Below are positions 23,528 through 34,379 of a stretch of DNA of 64,000 bases, one piece after another; position 1 is the first letter of the stretch; every line of letters begins with the position of its first letter. Below the pieces are notes generated by a model that worked only from the letters and a program-made list of their open reading frames with translations, made no database searches and had not been told where the DNA came from. The position numbers and the translations under genes are program-made. Source of the stretch: Telmatherina bonti (taxonomy: Eukaryota > Chordata > Actinopteri > Atheriniformes > Telmatherinidae); contig OW121831.1 of assembly GCA_933228915.1 (NCBI GenBank), positions 10,970,649-11,034,648 of the forward strand, in the 5' to 3' direction.

Positions 23528-23826
23528 GTGGTTTTTAGCCAGTTAACAATGTGACTTAGCTTTAGCCCGCTTACCTCCGTTAGCTGGTTATCTCCTGTTA
23601 TCTCCGGGTTAGCTCCGTTAGCTTTTAGCTACAGAAAGCTCGGAGTTTGCTCGATGTCAGTCATCCACCATGGCGCTCACGGCTCCCCTCTCAGCTCCAC
23701 CTCTTTGCCCATATTTGTATTTTCCGGGTGAGACGACACGCATGCCTCTGCCAACATGGCGACGGTAGGAACTGCCCACCGTGCTTCAGTTCAGCTCTTC
23801 AGAAACCTATGGGTGACGTCACGGAG
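23528..23826 (-). mobile_element. MITE family A, copy 3 (partial, reverse orientation)
   Basis: Reverse complement of the left half of the full copy: TTTTTAGCCAGTTAAC, GACTTAGCTTTAGCCCGCTT, CCTCTCAGCTCCACCTCTTT, ATTTGTATTTTCCGGG, GCCAACATGGCGAC and GTGACGTCACGGAGG. Confidence 0.85.
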
Positions 23827-23929
23827 GAGAACGGAAAGCCAGTGAAGAGATGATAAAACCGGGGCGATATTTACGTGTACCAGTTAAAACCTCGTCATCT
23901 ATCAGGATTTTCAGCTCCGACGTCGCCGT

Positions 23930-24560
23930 TCCAGCTGATTACGCTGTAAACACGGTGTCCTGGGGTCCACCAGGCGCCGGGACCCCACTGCAGACCCCTG
24001 CACGATCCTGTAGTTGCTCTCTTAATTCAGCCGAGAGGATTTTTAGTGGCTCTTCACGTTATCATGGCGACCCTTTGTGTAAAGGAGGGGAGTTCAGACC
24101 TTCAGCTGGAAGTAAACATCTGTTTCCGATGCCGTGTCGGAGAACATGTGCGAGCGCCCACACAAACACCTGTGCAGCTACTGGCTACGCACCCCACCCT
24201 TCAGCGCACCCCACCCCCATCAGCACCACGGCTGCTAATTGGATGTGGCAGGGAATTGCTGTGCACCTGCCTTGCAGCGACTTGTACCCTATAACCATAC
24301 GCAAATCGATCTGACATGTGGTATTAGATTAAATTACCGAGCAGCGCAGTGACAGGAAGAAGAATCTGCTCAACCGCTACCTCTCCATCTCGCCATCACC
24401 CTGCCAGACCCGCCTGAGACCACAGGCTTGTTCAGCCAAGCAACAGGAGACGCCGCTCCTCTCCTATCCGTCAAGTCAGGATTCCACATCAGCCTCCAGC
24501 TGGCTGCCTTTCCTCGTACACTGGTTCCAGTAATGTTCATTACAGCCCAGACCAATGTTG
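23930..24560. other. candidate conserved or regulatory GC-rich element
   Basis: GC-rich, complex and unique compared with its surroundings, with TTAATTCAGCC, GGCTGCTAATTGGATGTGG and ATGCGAGCGC-like CpG-containing stretches. A 154-codon ORF (23850-24314) lacks any recognisable domain, starts inside family A sequence and is judged chance. Confidence 0.3.
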
Positions 24561-25249
24561 TTTAAGACATGGTCATGGCTGGAAGCATGAAACTTAGCAT
24601 GTATCCAGTTTTTTCTGTCTTAAACGGTTCATTTAAAGCGTTTTTTACTAAAAACAACTGATTTATTGAGCTCAGAAACCACGTTAACATGAGTTTACAG
24701 ATGCACAGTGAACAAACATTTAGTTTCTCGCAGTCATACAGAACCTTTAGGGAAAATAAGCCCAGCATTTGTTATATTCACCAGTTATTTTCACCTGTTA
24801 AAGACAGGATGAAGCTGAAGAAAGAAATTTAACTAATGAAACTAACCAATCATTTTCATGAACAGTTCTTGTGAACAAATTTGTCTTCATGTTGTTGTTT
24901 TTTTTTATCAGATCAATACAAAGATGATGTTGATTTTTCCTTTTTTTTGTAATAAATGCAAACCAGCCTGTAGAAGCTGAAACCTTTTAATCCAAGTCAG
25001 CATGCAGGTGTGGTGTTTTCAGCTTCAGATGTCAGACTGAGGCTAAAAAGCAGCAGAAAGACCAACCAAAACCAGAAAACAGGATTTATTAGTAACAGCA
25101 GTTTGTAGAAATAACAAAGACCAGCAGAGACCACAACATCTCTCATCTGGACTTCATTCTCTCACGGCTTTCAGGAGAAGAAAATACAGGCGTTGAAACA
25201 AACACACAACAGAAATTATTTACATATTTTTCCTCATTCACACTTATGC

Positions 25250-25390
25250 TATTTACCTTCTATCCTCTGAAAACCAAGTCAGAATCAGCTGCTTCTTGGC
25301 ACCACTGTGCATCAGACGCCTCTTCTTGGCTTTATTCCAGCCATAGAAGATCACTATTTTGCTGCTTTTCTGCTCACATGTTGATTTTGG
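25250..25390 (-). repeat. repeat fragment, inverted relative to 31540-31650
   Basis: CTTGGCTTTATTCCAGCCAT and AGAAGATCACTATTTTGCTG; the reverse complement of this pattern (CTGGAATAAAGCCAAG) occurs at about 31580-31600. Confidence 0.45.
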
Positions 25391-25717
25391 CTGCTCCTGA
25401 TTGGCCATCACTGACAATGTAAGCTCTCTGATTGGTGAGAAGTTTGATAGGAAGTGGCTTCATCATCATTTAGGGGAAAATAGAGGCCTCTTAGTGATTT
25501 ATGATGAAAACGTGATAAATAATCTTGTTAGAATGGATCATTGTGGATAAACACTGCATGTTGTGGCTGGACTGTAAACCTCCTGGACGAAATATAAATG
25601 CCTGGAAAACGTCTGTAGATCATCTAAAGGGTAAACATCCATCACAATTCACCCCACAGAGTTATACGCCACCGTTACGGAGAAACTGATGGGATAAGTG
25701 ATAACGCTCGCTAAATA

Positions 25718-26060
25718 CAATAGAATACAACTTTATTTATAAGGCACTTTAAAAACAACAATGTTGACCAAAGTGCAACATTGAATAAATAACATACATT
25801 AGAACAACTTAAAGAAATTTTCAGACATCTAAAAACAATAAAAAAAAAAAAAAAAAAAGCAATCAAATTAAAACAATCAAAATAAAATCAGATGTAAAAA
25901 GTCAACTTATTGTGCAGAAAGCCAGCTTAAACAGATGGTCTTCAGTCCAGATTTAAAGGCAGATATAGTGGAGTCTAACGTGTAACGTCCTCGGTAAACC
26001 CAGTGGAGTTTAAGGGGACGAAGGACATGATTTACACATGTTGCATCTGGATTTTGTTTC
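25718..26060 (+). repeat. teleost interspersed repeat (ACTTTATTTATAAGGCACTT type)
   Basis: ATACAACTTTATTTATAAGG, ACCAAAGTGCAACATTG, an A-run at 25839-25857 and GTCTTCAGTCCAGATTTAAA follow the order of a common fish repeat. Confidence 0.5.
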
Positions 26061-26945
26061 GGTTTGAATCCAGGTTTTCTGTGTGAATTCCCCAAAGAAA
26101 TGAAACCAACAGGAGGTCCTGCTTGTAAACGGGGTGGTTTCCTTGCTTCCTGATAAAACTTTGGTGTCAACTGATCGACAAGCAGCATCAGTAATGGTTA
26201 TTGGGATTGTCTGGTTATATTATGTGCAGACATAATATAACCACCAGTATCTGTAATAAAACAATGCATGTCAAATAAAAATCATACTTTTATGTGTAAA
26301 AGGAAGCATGAGAAGTCCTTTTGTGGCAGTGAGGAGGTTTTATTTTCAAGGATCAAAGACGAACCTGTCTGCGTTCTTGCCTGGAGCAAAAGGAGAGAAC
26401 TTTAAAGCAGTGATGGCTGCAATTTGAACATATTAACCTTTCATTTGTTCTCTGTGGCAGAGCAGATAAAAGAGTGGCTGGCTTTGTTGAAATTGATGGT
26501 GAATTGCTCCATTTACATCCGGCCACTTCAGGTCGCCATGTTCTTTGTTTGGCTTGACTGCTCAGAGGCAAGAAACCAGGATCTGCTGGTTGTTGTAGTC
26601 AATGTTAACAAGGTTAGTGCAGTCGCTGCTGCTCAGCCCCGAGAGAAAACACCGCTACACAACTATTAAACTCTGCACTTTGGACAAGCACTAAACAACC
26701 ACCATCTCTCCTGAAAGTCAGGTGAGAAAGGACCTGGATCTTCTCCACTGACCCACGAAGAGCAGCCATGTGAATAACCCCGAAGCCCAAACCAGCAGCA
26801 ACTCTGCAAAGAGTTTACAAAAACACGAGACGCCACAAGAGCACCAGCTCAAAGATCAAGACTTCAGCATTTAAAATAATAACAGTCAAATGGATATAGA
26901 GAATAAAGCAACCTTGTTAAAGTCCTTTTTCTTTTTAGTTTCAGC

Positions 26946-28429
26946 CTGGGCTGGGTGATATGACCAAAACCTCACACCCAGATTTAGCTCATTTTATGTC
27001 CCCATAACGACATATATATATAACGATATAAAACTGTTTGTTTATTTTGTGTCAGTCATCAGTTACGTTGCTTGGCAACGACAGCAGTGATCTCCTTCCA
27101 TCTGGGGGAACTTTGGCTAGATGGTGTTTAACATGTTGCAGCGTTTTGCGTCTGGAGTTTATTATGAGCTTTCGTCTCCCCTTGACGCTGCTTTTGCTCG
27201 TTGACTCTATTCTTTATTCTGTATTCTTTATCCTGATTCCTGCAGGTGATAAAATGAGTTAGTTGTGTCGGAGTCCGTCGTTGGGACTGTGAGCTAGTCT
27301 GTTGTCGGTTCCACGTCGCTCTTTTTATATCCAAACCGCATCCATGCAACAGAAATTTCCTCTTTTATGTACAAGCTGATCAGTTTTGGTCGGCTGGTCA
27401 TATTTTAGTTAATTATCCTGCTCTGAAACACGTCTGCTACCGTCTTCCTCCATGTTTGTTTATGTATTGCAGCGTTCCTGCCGTAAAGCGCATCTTGACG
27501 TAAAATATCGGACTGGGTATCAATTCAAATTTCAAGAATCGATTCGATTCTGATTCTGAAAATTTAGAATTGATTATCACAATTGGATCTGATTTGTTCT
27601 GATTTAGTATAGTTTTAAGTAGGTAATGTTTTATTTATTTTATTTACATGACTGTGTTGTTTTATACAACATATTAATACTAGTATTATATTGACATTCA
27701 ACAACAAATTAATGAACTATTGGTTCATGTTAGGGATGACTTCTTCAGAGAGATTTTAGTGAGACGCTATAACGTAGTGCTGTTCCGCTACTTTCATTCG
27801 CTGCCTGAAGGCCTCATTTTCAACAACAAAATACGGGTGCATGTCCTTGCAGATGAAACCCAGAGAACATGCAGATTTGGCTGGTAGTTGTAAAGTTTTC
27901 TTGAGTTTCATCTGTTTGTTTCACCTGGTGGACGGCTTAGACATGAGATCTTGGTGATGTCTCCTCAGATTTGTCGTAGTTTTGCAAAACTTCACCATTT
28001 GTCATGTCTTGCAAATCGCAATGCTTTTGTCGAGTTTGTCTTTCTGTTTGTCTTTACTGAGTCCGAAATGTTTCCAGATCTCAGCCCGAAATGTTTTGGG
28101 GATTTTCAGTGTCGGGGCTTGGCTAACAATGCTAGTGCCTGACGTAATGTTCACTCACTGTTTTAAAGACTTCAGTCACATGAAGCACGCATGCCAAAAT
28201 TCAATGATGTGGCAAAAATGTTAAAGTTAATCAGGGTAAAAATTTCTTTAAAAGAAATCTGTCTTTGGACTTACGGACCGATCTTTAGGAATTATTATGA
28301 AAATCGATTCAGAATTGCTGAATCGATCTTTTCAACAGCTAATTGTGGTGTAAACGATGGAGACTCGTGTGAAACGACAGACATTTTCTGTCGTCCAAAC
28401 GATATATATCGTCATATCGCCCAGCCTGT
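26946..28429. mobile_element. DNA element with GGCTGGGTGATAT termini, containing a nested second element
   Basis: GGCTGGGTGATATGACC at the left is matched by the inverse TCGTCATATCGCCCAGCC at the right. Both ends have ATATATAT-CGTT/ACGATAT subterminal blocks. An inner element with AAGAATCGATTCGATTCTG (27530s) and GATTCAGAATTGCTGAATCG (28306-28325) lies within. No transposase is recognised. Confidence 0.55.
27513..28340. mobile_element. nested element with AATCGATTC termini
   Basis: The left end TCAAGAATCGATTCGATTC is roughly mirrored by the right end GAAAATCGATTCAGAATTGC. It sits inside the larger element of 26946-28429. The boundaries are approximate. Confidence 0.4.
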
Positions 28430-28440
28430 AAATCAAACAT

Positions 28441-28560
28441 CAATAAGGTTGCATCACATCAGGATGGTTTGCTGGACTCGGTCCGATTGGGGACTCGGCT
28501 CAGTTATAGGGGGTTTTATCCAGAGATCGTCTTCACTCTGCACTTTGGTCAAATGAACCA
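28441..28560 (-). mobile_element. partial copy of the MITE at 30549-31105, opposite orientation
   Basis: CATCACATCAGGATGGTTTG, GGTCCGATTGGGGACTCGGC and TGCACTTTGGTCAAATGA are the reverse complement of the right part of 30549-31105. Confidence 0.7.
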
Positions 28561-30540
28561 AACTGCGAACTGCGACATCCGCTTGACCGCAGCCAATCGG
28601 ACGTTAGTTTTAAACGTTAAAGCCCTGACTCTTGCAGCCTCTGCAGGTAAAAATGGTCAGCTTGATCTGCCAACATGGCTCATCTGAAATAAACCATTAC
28701 TGGAAGTGATTCCTTTGTGTCATATGGTTCATAGAACTGCATGTATTTTGACTGGTTTTAACTGGTTCGGCTGCCTTGCGAAGAACGATCCTTTTCCTCA
28801 GCAGTGCTGCCTGTGGACTCCTGTGTGTGTGCGGTCATAATTGGGTCCACACCAAGTCTGTGACCGAGCATGCATTGCTGTTGTAAGTGTGTGTCTAAAA
28901 GGGAGATTGTCGCTATTTGCACTTGAGCAGAATGGACTTGCTCACTTCTTTGTAAATCTATGAAGGGAACAGTGAAGCCAGTGCGCAGCTGTATACACAC
29001 ACCTACAGGCTTTGTCCTGCATGATGCTCACCACCTGTTCTCAGCTTTCATCTGCTCCCACTCACATGGCGAAATAACCACCGTCCTGTTGCAAACACAA
29101 GCCGCTCTGCAGCCTCTTTTCAACGTGTTTCCCACCAAACGGCAACAAACCAAGAGGCTGGGGAGGAGGAAAATCTGCTTTTTCCGTCCTGCGTTGAACT
29201 AATGAGAAGCTTGAGCTGAAATGACGACATTGTTGTTGCTTGTAAACTTGGAAAAATGACAAATAGGGAAAAGTGAAGGCGGGGGGTGAAAACTTTTGCA
29301 AGATTGTTCATGCAGCTGTGTACAGAGAGCAGGATGTATGACGACGTATTTGTGGAAGTGTGACATAAACCAAACACTTAAACCATCCTCGCCACCATAA
29401 CCGTATTTTAACCTACAACATCCTCTGTGTCAGCAGCTGGGATGACGGTCAGCAACTCTAAATTCAGCCAAAACAATCTGGAGATGGGAGTGAGGTCTGG
29501 CCCCCAGACTGGTCCCAGTGCTGCTGTGGATCTTAGCTCTTCCCAGTGTTTTCACCAGTATGTGTCTCTGTGGAAGCAGTTCAGATGGTGGAGGATGCAG
29601 CTGTTCAACGCTGTTTTGGGGAATCCTTCAGATAGTCTAAAAGCCTTTTTATTTAAACCACCTGCACCATCTTCATCCTCGTCCTCCTCACCCACACCAA
29701 ACCTGTTTACTGCTCTTTTTACCTGCAGATATCCCTTCGTCAGCCTGACATCCAAACATCTCAGTGGTACTGGGATGGATTTATGGACACATCGTCCCCA
29801 CATTGCAACAGGTGTGCTGTGGGGTGTGTCACCGTGTCTCTGCTGTGTATTTAGGCAGCTGGGCGTGGAGATGTAATTACAGCTTTTTCTTCTTTCAGAG
29901 AATTACCGCGTTCAGTTTGAGACTCATTAAAAAGCTAAAGATGTCGTCGGACATGAAAAACAGTTTTTGACATTTTCATTGATCGCCAATTTTTTTTTTT
30001 ATTATCAAGAAATAGGAAAAGTACAAAGACGGGGAACTTAAAATTAGTTAAAAAGGTTTTTTGTTTAAACTTTCTCAGCTTACATTTTATTGGACATGGA
30101 ATTATTGGTTGATTTTATTCAAGCTGATGGAAGATTCACTGATCATTAAATTATGTCAGATACTCTCCAGATGTACAAATACACATGGAAATGTTGTAGT
30201 ATCAGCTGTAGTTAAATTGGTTGCATATAATATCAAGGAATAAGCGTAAGATGCTGTAGTCCAGAAGATGTTAGCAGAAAGCATCAATGCTAACATGACA
30301 ACGTGATGGACAACATAACTGGAGGACTCTACCGGGCATTAGCGTGTAAACAAACACTTCAAACTGCAAGCTATCATATGGGGATGTAAAAAAAATCATG
30401 AGTACATAACTGTCAACTTTAGAGCTTCGAATCATTTCTCCACTTCAAGCAAACCACATAAACACACTGCAGTCTCTCTGTTGATCATGTCTGTCTCGTT
30501 ACTGTGGGACAAAAACTCTGCAGTCAGAAATCCTGTCTGA
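28560..30540. other. intronic sequence without a supported gene
   Basis: pdzd8 intron. An ORF of 149 codons at 29427-29876 and its neighbours show no domain, no splice context and no repeat in frame. Confidence 0.4.
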
Positions 30541-30548
30541 GGACACGT

Positions 30549-31105
30549 TCACACCAGCCTTTTTGATCCGAATCCGAGTCTGTTTGCTCAGAAAGTTCGC
30601 TTCGTTTGGGGGAATGTGAATGCGCCAAACAAATTCACATCCGGACCAAAGAAGTGGACTCGGTCCGCCTACAAACGCAGGTCTCGGCCCGTTTCAAGCA
30701 GACCAAATACAAGAAGCGGACTACAAAAAAACATAACTTCCTGCATTTGACATGGCATTGCATTTGGGTAAATCCATAGCATTGGTGTTAAGAGTCCTCT
30801 GCCTCGTCTGCAGTGTATTTCTACAGTATACTTGCATAAGACACAATAAAAACCCAAAACAGCGACAGTTTTGTCTCCATGTTTAACTCGAGTTTTCTTC
30901 TTCATGTCTTTTCCTCTCTTTTGCTAAATACTAGTGCAGCGCCACCTTTGGTGGGAATGGGGATATATTATTCTGATAGTTTGTCTCGTTTGACCAAAGT
31001 GCAGCATGAACACGATCTCGCTCCGCATTGATACACCTCCCTACAACTGAGCCGAGTCCCCAATCGGACAGAGTCTAGCAGACTATCCTGATGTGAATGC
31101 ACCCT
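30549..31105 (+). mobile_element. MITE with (A)CGTTCACACCAGCC / CTGATGTGAATGCACC termini
   Basis: Left GTTCACACCAGCC and right GATGTGAATGCACCC are imperfect inverted repeats. Inverted subterminal blocks (GACTCGGTCCG near the left, CGAGTCCCCAATCGGAC near the right) support one 557-bp element. It is non-coding. Confidence 0.6.
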
Positions 31106-31539
31106 TACTTATGCTGTTTTGTGGTAAAAAGTTTGATTTCAGCTTTAAAAAACTCTGCTAATGTGTCTCCTATGACTCTAATTTTGTTTGAAATGAATCA
31201 TGAAGGTCCTGCTAGTTCCAATGGCAACACAGGGGATTTTATAATTCTCTCGTCCTATCATAAAATCTTGGACTTAACTTATTCCTGAGTCCTCGTGGTG
31301 TTTCTAAAGTGAATGCGGGATCTATCCTGACCATTAATAGAGATGACCATGATCATCATGGGCCGATGGCTTCCTGAGTTTTTTTTTACCTTCATAACAC
31401 CTCTATTAAACACCTTGAAACTGCTCAGGTTTACTTTATATCTTCTACTACAGCACCGTTCCTCATCAGACACTAGTTTCTCTGATGAGGAGCATCCATT
31501 CCTGAGGTTACTTTTACTCACCAACAGGTGAGCAGAATG

Positions 31540-31650
31540 TTTTATGTGTCTGAAAAGAGGAAAAATAATGATCCTCTGTGGCTGGAATAAAGCCAAGATG
31601 TTTTTGGTGTCCAGTTGGGCCAAAAAGCAGCAGAATTGGAGATGGTTTTG
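31540..31650 (+). repeat. repeat fragment, inverted relative to 25250-25390
   Basis: AATGATCCTCTGTGGCTGGA, ATAAAGCCAAGATG and AAAGCAGCAGAATTGG pair with the reverse complement at 25.3 kb. It lies 100 bp upstream of a pdzd8 exon. Confidence 0.45.
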
Positions 31651-31749
31651 TGTGGGTAGTAAATTAATACAAGCATGAATAAGTGTGAATGATGGAAATC
31701 AGTGATGGTCTTAATCGATTTCCTTTTTTTCTCCCCATGTCTGCTTTAG

Positions 31750-31912
31750 ACGGAGGTCATCAAGGGACCATGTGGCAGTGTGGGGATGACGTTCAGACAT
31801 GTTCCAGCCTGTGAGGGGGATGTAGTCCATGTCAGCATTGAGACGGTCACACCCAACTCACCTGCTGCCTTGGCTGACTTACAGAAGGGTGATCGACTCA
31901 TTTCTATTGGAG
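31750..31912 (+). CDS. pdzd8: pdzd8 coding exon (probably exon 4), first two thirds of the PDZ domain
   Basis: The acceptor TTTAG is at 31745-31749 after a run of T/C; the donor GTCTGT at 31913 is slightly weak (GAG|GTCTGT). The reading frame begins TEVIKGPCGSVGMTF and runs through VSIETVTPNSPAALADL to QKGDRLISIGG, with the last Gly codon split across the intron. The AALADLQKGDRLISIGG segment is the typical PDZ turn and beta strand after the ligand-binding groove. The exon lies only 110 bp before the last exon but 26.7 kb after the previous one. Confidence 0.93.
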
Positions 31913-32022
31913 GTCTGTAACAGCTTATACAATAAAACACTCTGTGACTTCACCAGCTTTTACAACTTTTTATGTTTGTGTAGAAACATTGACTTTTAGC
32001 TTGTTCTTGTTTTCGGTGGCAG

Positions 32023-34379
32023 GTGTTAAAGTGACATCTTCGGTTCAAGTGCCCAAACTTTTGAAACAGGCTGGAGACAGGGTTGTGATACAATACGAAA
32101 GGCCAGTTCGTCATCAGACCTCCTCTTTAGGTAACCTTGGAACTCTGCAGGAAGGGTTTGGGCCGCTAGAGGAAGGAGGTTTCATTCCCCAGCCAGGAGG
32201 GTATGAGGAAGACCCAGCCCCCATCACCACCCTTTCGGACATAACCGACAGCAAAGACATAGACTCTGAGTTTGAGGAGTTGATTGTTGACACCAAACCA
32301 AGTCAGACTAGTGGACCTAGCAGCAGTGTTACAAACACTACTGACACCAAGGAGGATTTCTTACTTACGGTAAACCAAAGCCCTAAAAGGACTGTGGCCA
32401 ATTTGGCCTCTAAGCCCCTTGGTACCATATCGCCCATCCTCAATCGCAAGTTAAACCTTGTGGGTCTACAGTCACCACTAAAGCCCCAGCCCAAAGAATC
32501 ACCCAAACCCTCACCACATAAGACCAGTAGTGATCCAGGTGAAGGTCTGCAACGCCCCACAGTCCCTCCTCCACCTCCTCCCTCCCGTCCCCCAGTCCCA
32601 CCAAGACCTCAGATCAGGTTGACATCAGCATCCTCAGAAATCAGTCTTTTGGAAAGCACTGATTCTACTCCAACTACTAGTGTTACCATTGCTGCCACCG
32701 TGAACACACCCATCAGCGTTTCTGAAAAATCACCAGAGAAAGTTTCTCCTGCTGGAGCCAGTGAGGAAAAGGCTGCTTCTGAGAAGATTTGTGTTAAACA
32801 AGCGGAAGTAAAGCCGTCTGTCAAACCAACAGAGTCCAGTGACGAGTTGCTAGGTCCTTCCTCTGTGACCAGTAACAAAGCCGATCAAGTGAAGGATAAA
32901 GTTTCAGAGAGCTCCTGCAGCACACGAGACAGTCTGGATGACCACACGCTGTGGGAATCCCCAGAAACCATGTTCCGTAATCAGACAGGCCGCTGGTCCA
33001 AGGCCTCAGTGGTGTTTGAAGTGGAAAGCAACCATAAGTACCTTAATGTGGCCCTTTGGTGCAAAGATCCCTTTAAACTTGGCAGTTTGTTGTGCCTTGG
33101 TCATGTCAGCCTCCAACTGGAGCATGTTGCCATGGAGTGCATGGCTACATCTTCTGCAGAGTACCAGAGCACCTTCAGATTACGGCCTCCAGAACCTAGA
33201 GCTAATGTCAGCCGCACGGCCCTACGAAGTCTTGGAACTCACAAGGGCTTCAATGAGAAGCTGTGCTACGGAGACGTTACCTTAAACTTCTGTTACCTAG
33301 CTGAGGGTGAGTTGGAGTGTCCGGTGGGGATGATGGAAAGGGAGCGAGAGGGGAGCCTCTACGATGAGGATCTAAGGGAGAGGGAGAAAGAACCTATGCC
33401 CTCGGTAACACGAGACGAATTGGCCTACAGCACCATGCAGTTGACGGAGGTTCGCCATAATTTCCAGGACACCCAGTTTCAGAACCCTACCTGGTGTGAG
33501 TACTGTAAGAAGAAGGTCTGGACCAAGGCGGCATCTCAGTGCATGATCTGCGCCTACGTTTGTCACAAGAAGTGCCAGGATAAGTGCCTCGCCGAAAATC
33601 CTTTCTGTGTGGCTGCAGCTGAACGCCGTGGAGCAGACCCAGAAGCCAAATCAACTATAAACCGGGCCACCGGCATTACGCGCCACATCATCAACACCAG
33701 CTCCCGCCTGCTCAACCTGCGCCAGGTACCCAAGACTCGGCTTGTTGAGCAGGTTACAGATGTGGTGCCTGGAGCTGTGGAGCCCTCACCCAAACACACC
33801 CCCAACACATCTGACAACGAGAGCAGCGATACCGAGACCTACACCAGCGGTGCCAGCCCGTCCAAGCAGCCCATGAGCAGCGGTGGCAGCAGTAAGCTGG
33901 TGCGAAAGGAGGGCGGACTCGATGACAATGTGTTCATCGCCGTGAAAGAGATAGGCCGCGACCTGTACCGCGGGCTGCCCACAGATGAGCGCTCCCAGAA
34001 ACTAGAGCTGATGCTGGACAAACTCCAGCAGGAGATCGATCAGGAACTGGAGCACAACAACGCCCTTCATCTGGAGGAGAGGGAGGCCACCGATGCTCGG
34101 CGGAAGGCTCTCATCAGCACCGCTCTGGCCAAGTCTGGTGAAAGACTACAGGCCCTCACCCTGCTGATGATCCACTACCGGGCAGGCATAGAGGACCTGG
34201 AGTCGGTGGAGAGCACGTCTCCTTCGGAGCAGCCGGGTTTTAAAGGCAAAGGAGAGGGCCTGGAAGATGAAGCCCTGATGGGAGCGGAGGTGTATGACAG
34301 TGACATATGCAGCCCTGTAGAGGTGCAGCTACTGGATGACATTACAGAGGAGCAGATCTGTGTGGAAGCACTCCATTAG
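32023..34379 (+). CDS. pdzd8: pdzd8 terminal coding exon: end of PDZ, proline-rich linker, C2-like and C1 domains, coiled coil
   Basis: The acceptor GGCAG ends at 32022 and the first two bases complete a split Gly codon, so the upstream ATG at 31944 is intronic. Numbering residues from the window start, the exon encodes 131-915: the end of the PDZ (VKVTSSVQV to about 163), a long acidic/Ser/Pro linker with a PPPPPPSRPPVPPRP tract near 311-327, a C2-like region about 441-557, and a C1 zinc-binding domain at 609-652 (DNA 33456-33587) with the H-X12-C-X2-C, C-X2-C-X4-H-X2-C pattern. A conserved RHIINTSSRLLNLRQV segment and SPKHTPNTSDN follow, then a charged coiled coil about 787-857. In mammals the C-terminal coiled coil binds GTP-Rab7 and the SMP domain moves lipids; that role is inferred from the family. 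The exon ends in TAG and appears intact, with no frameshift. Confidence 0.96.

Noticed and set aside
23850..24314. 154-codon ORF in GC-rich intron
   Set aside because: Starts just after MITE family A sequence, low-complexity Pro/Thr/Ala content, no exon signals; kept only as a candidate non-coding block.
29427..29876. 149-codon ORF
   Set aside because: Serine/proline-rich without a domain, an antisense ORF overlaps, and no splice link to pdzd8.
31944..32022. Upstream ATG of the long pdzd8 ORF as a translation start
   Set aside because: These bases are the 110-bp intron between two PDZ-encoding exons; the acceptor at 32021-32022 and the split Gly codon fit exactly.
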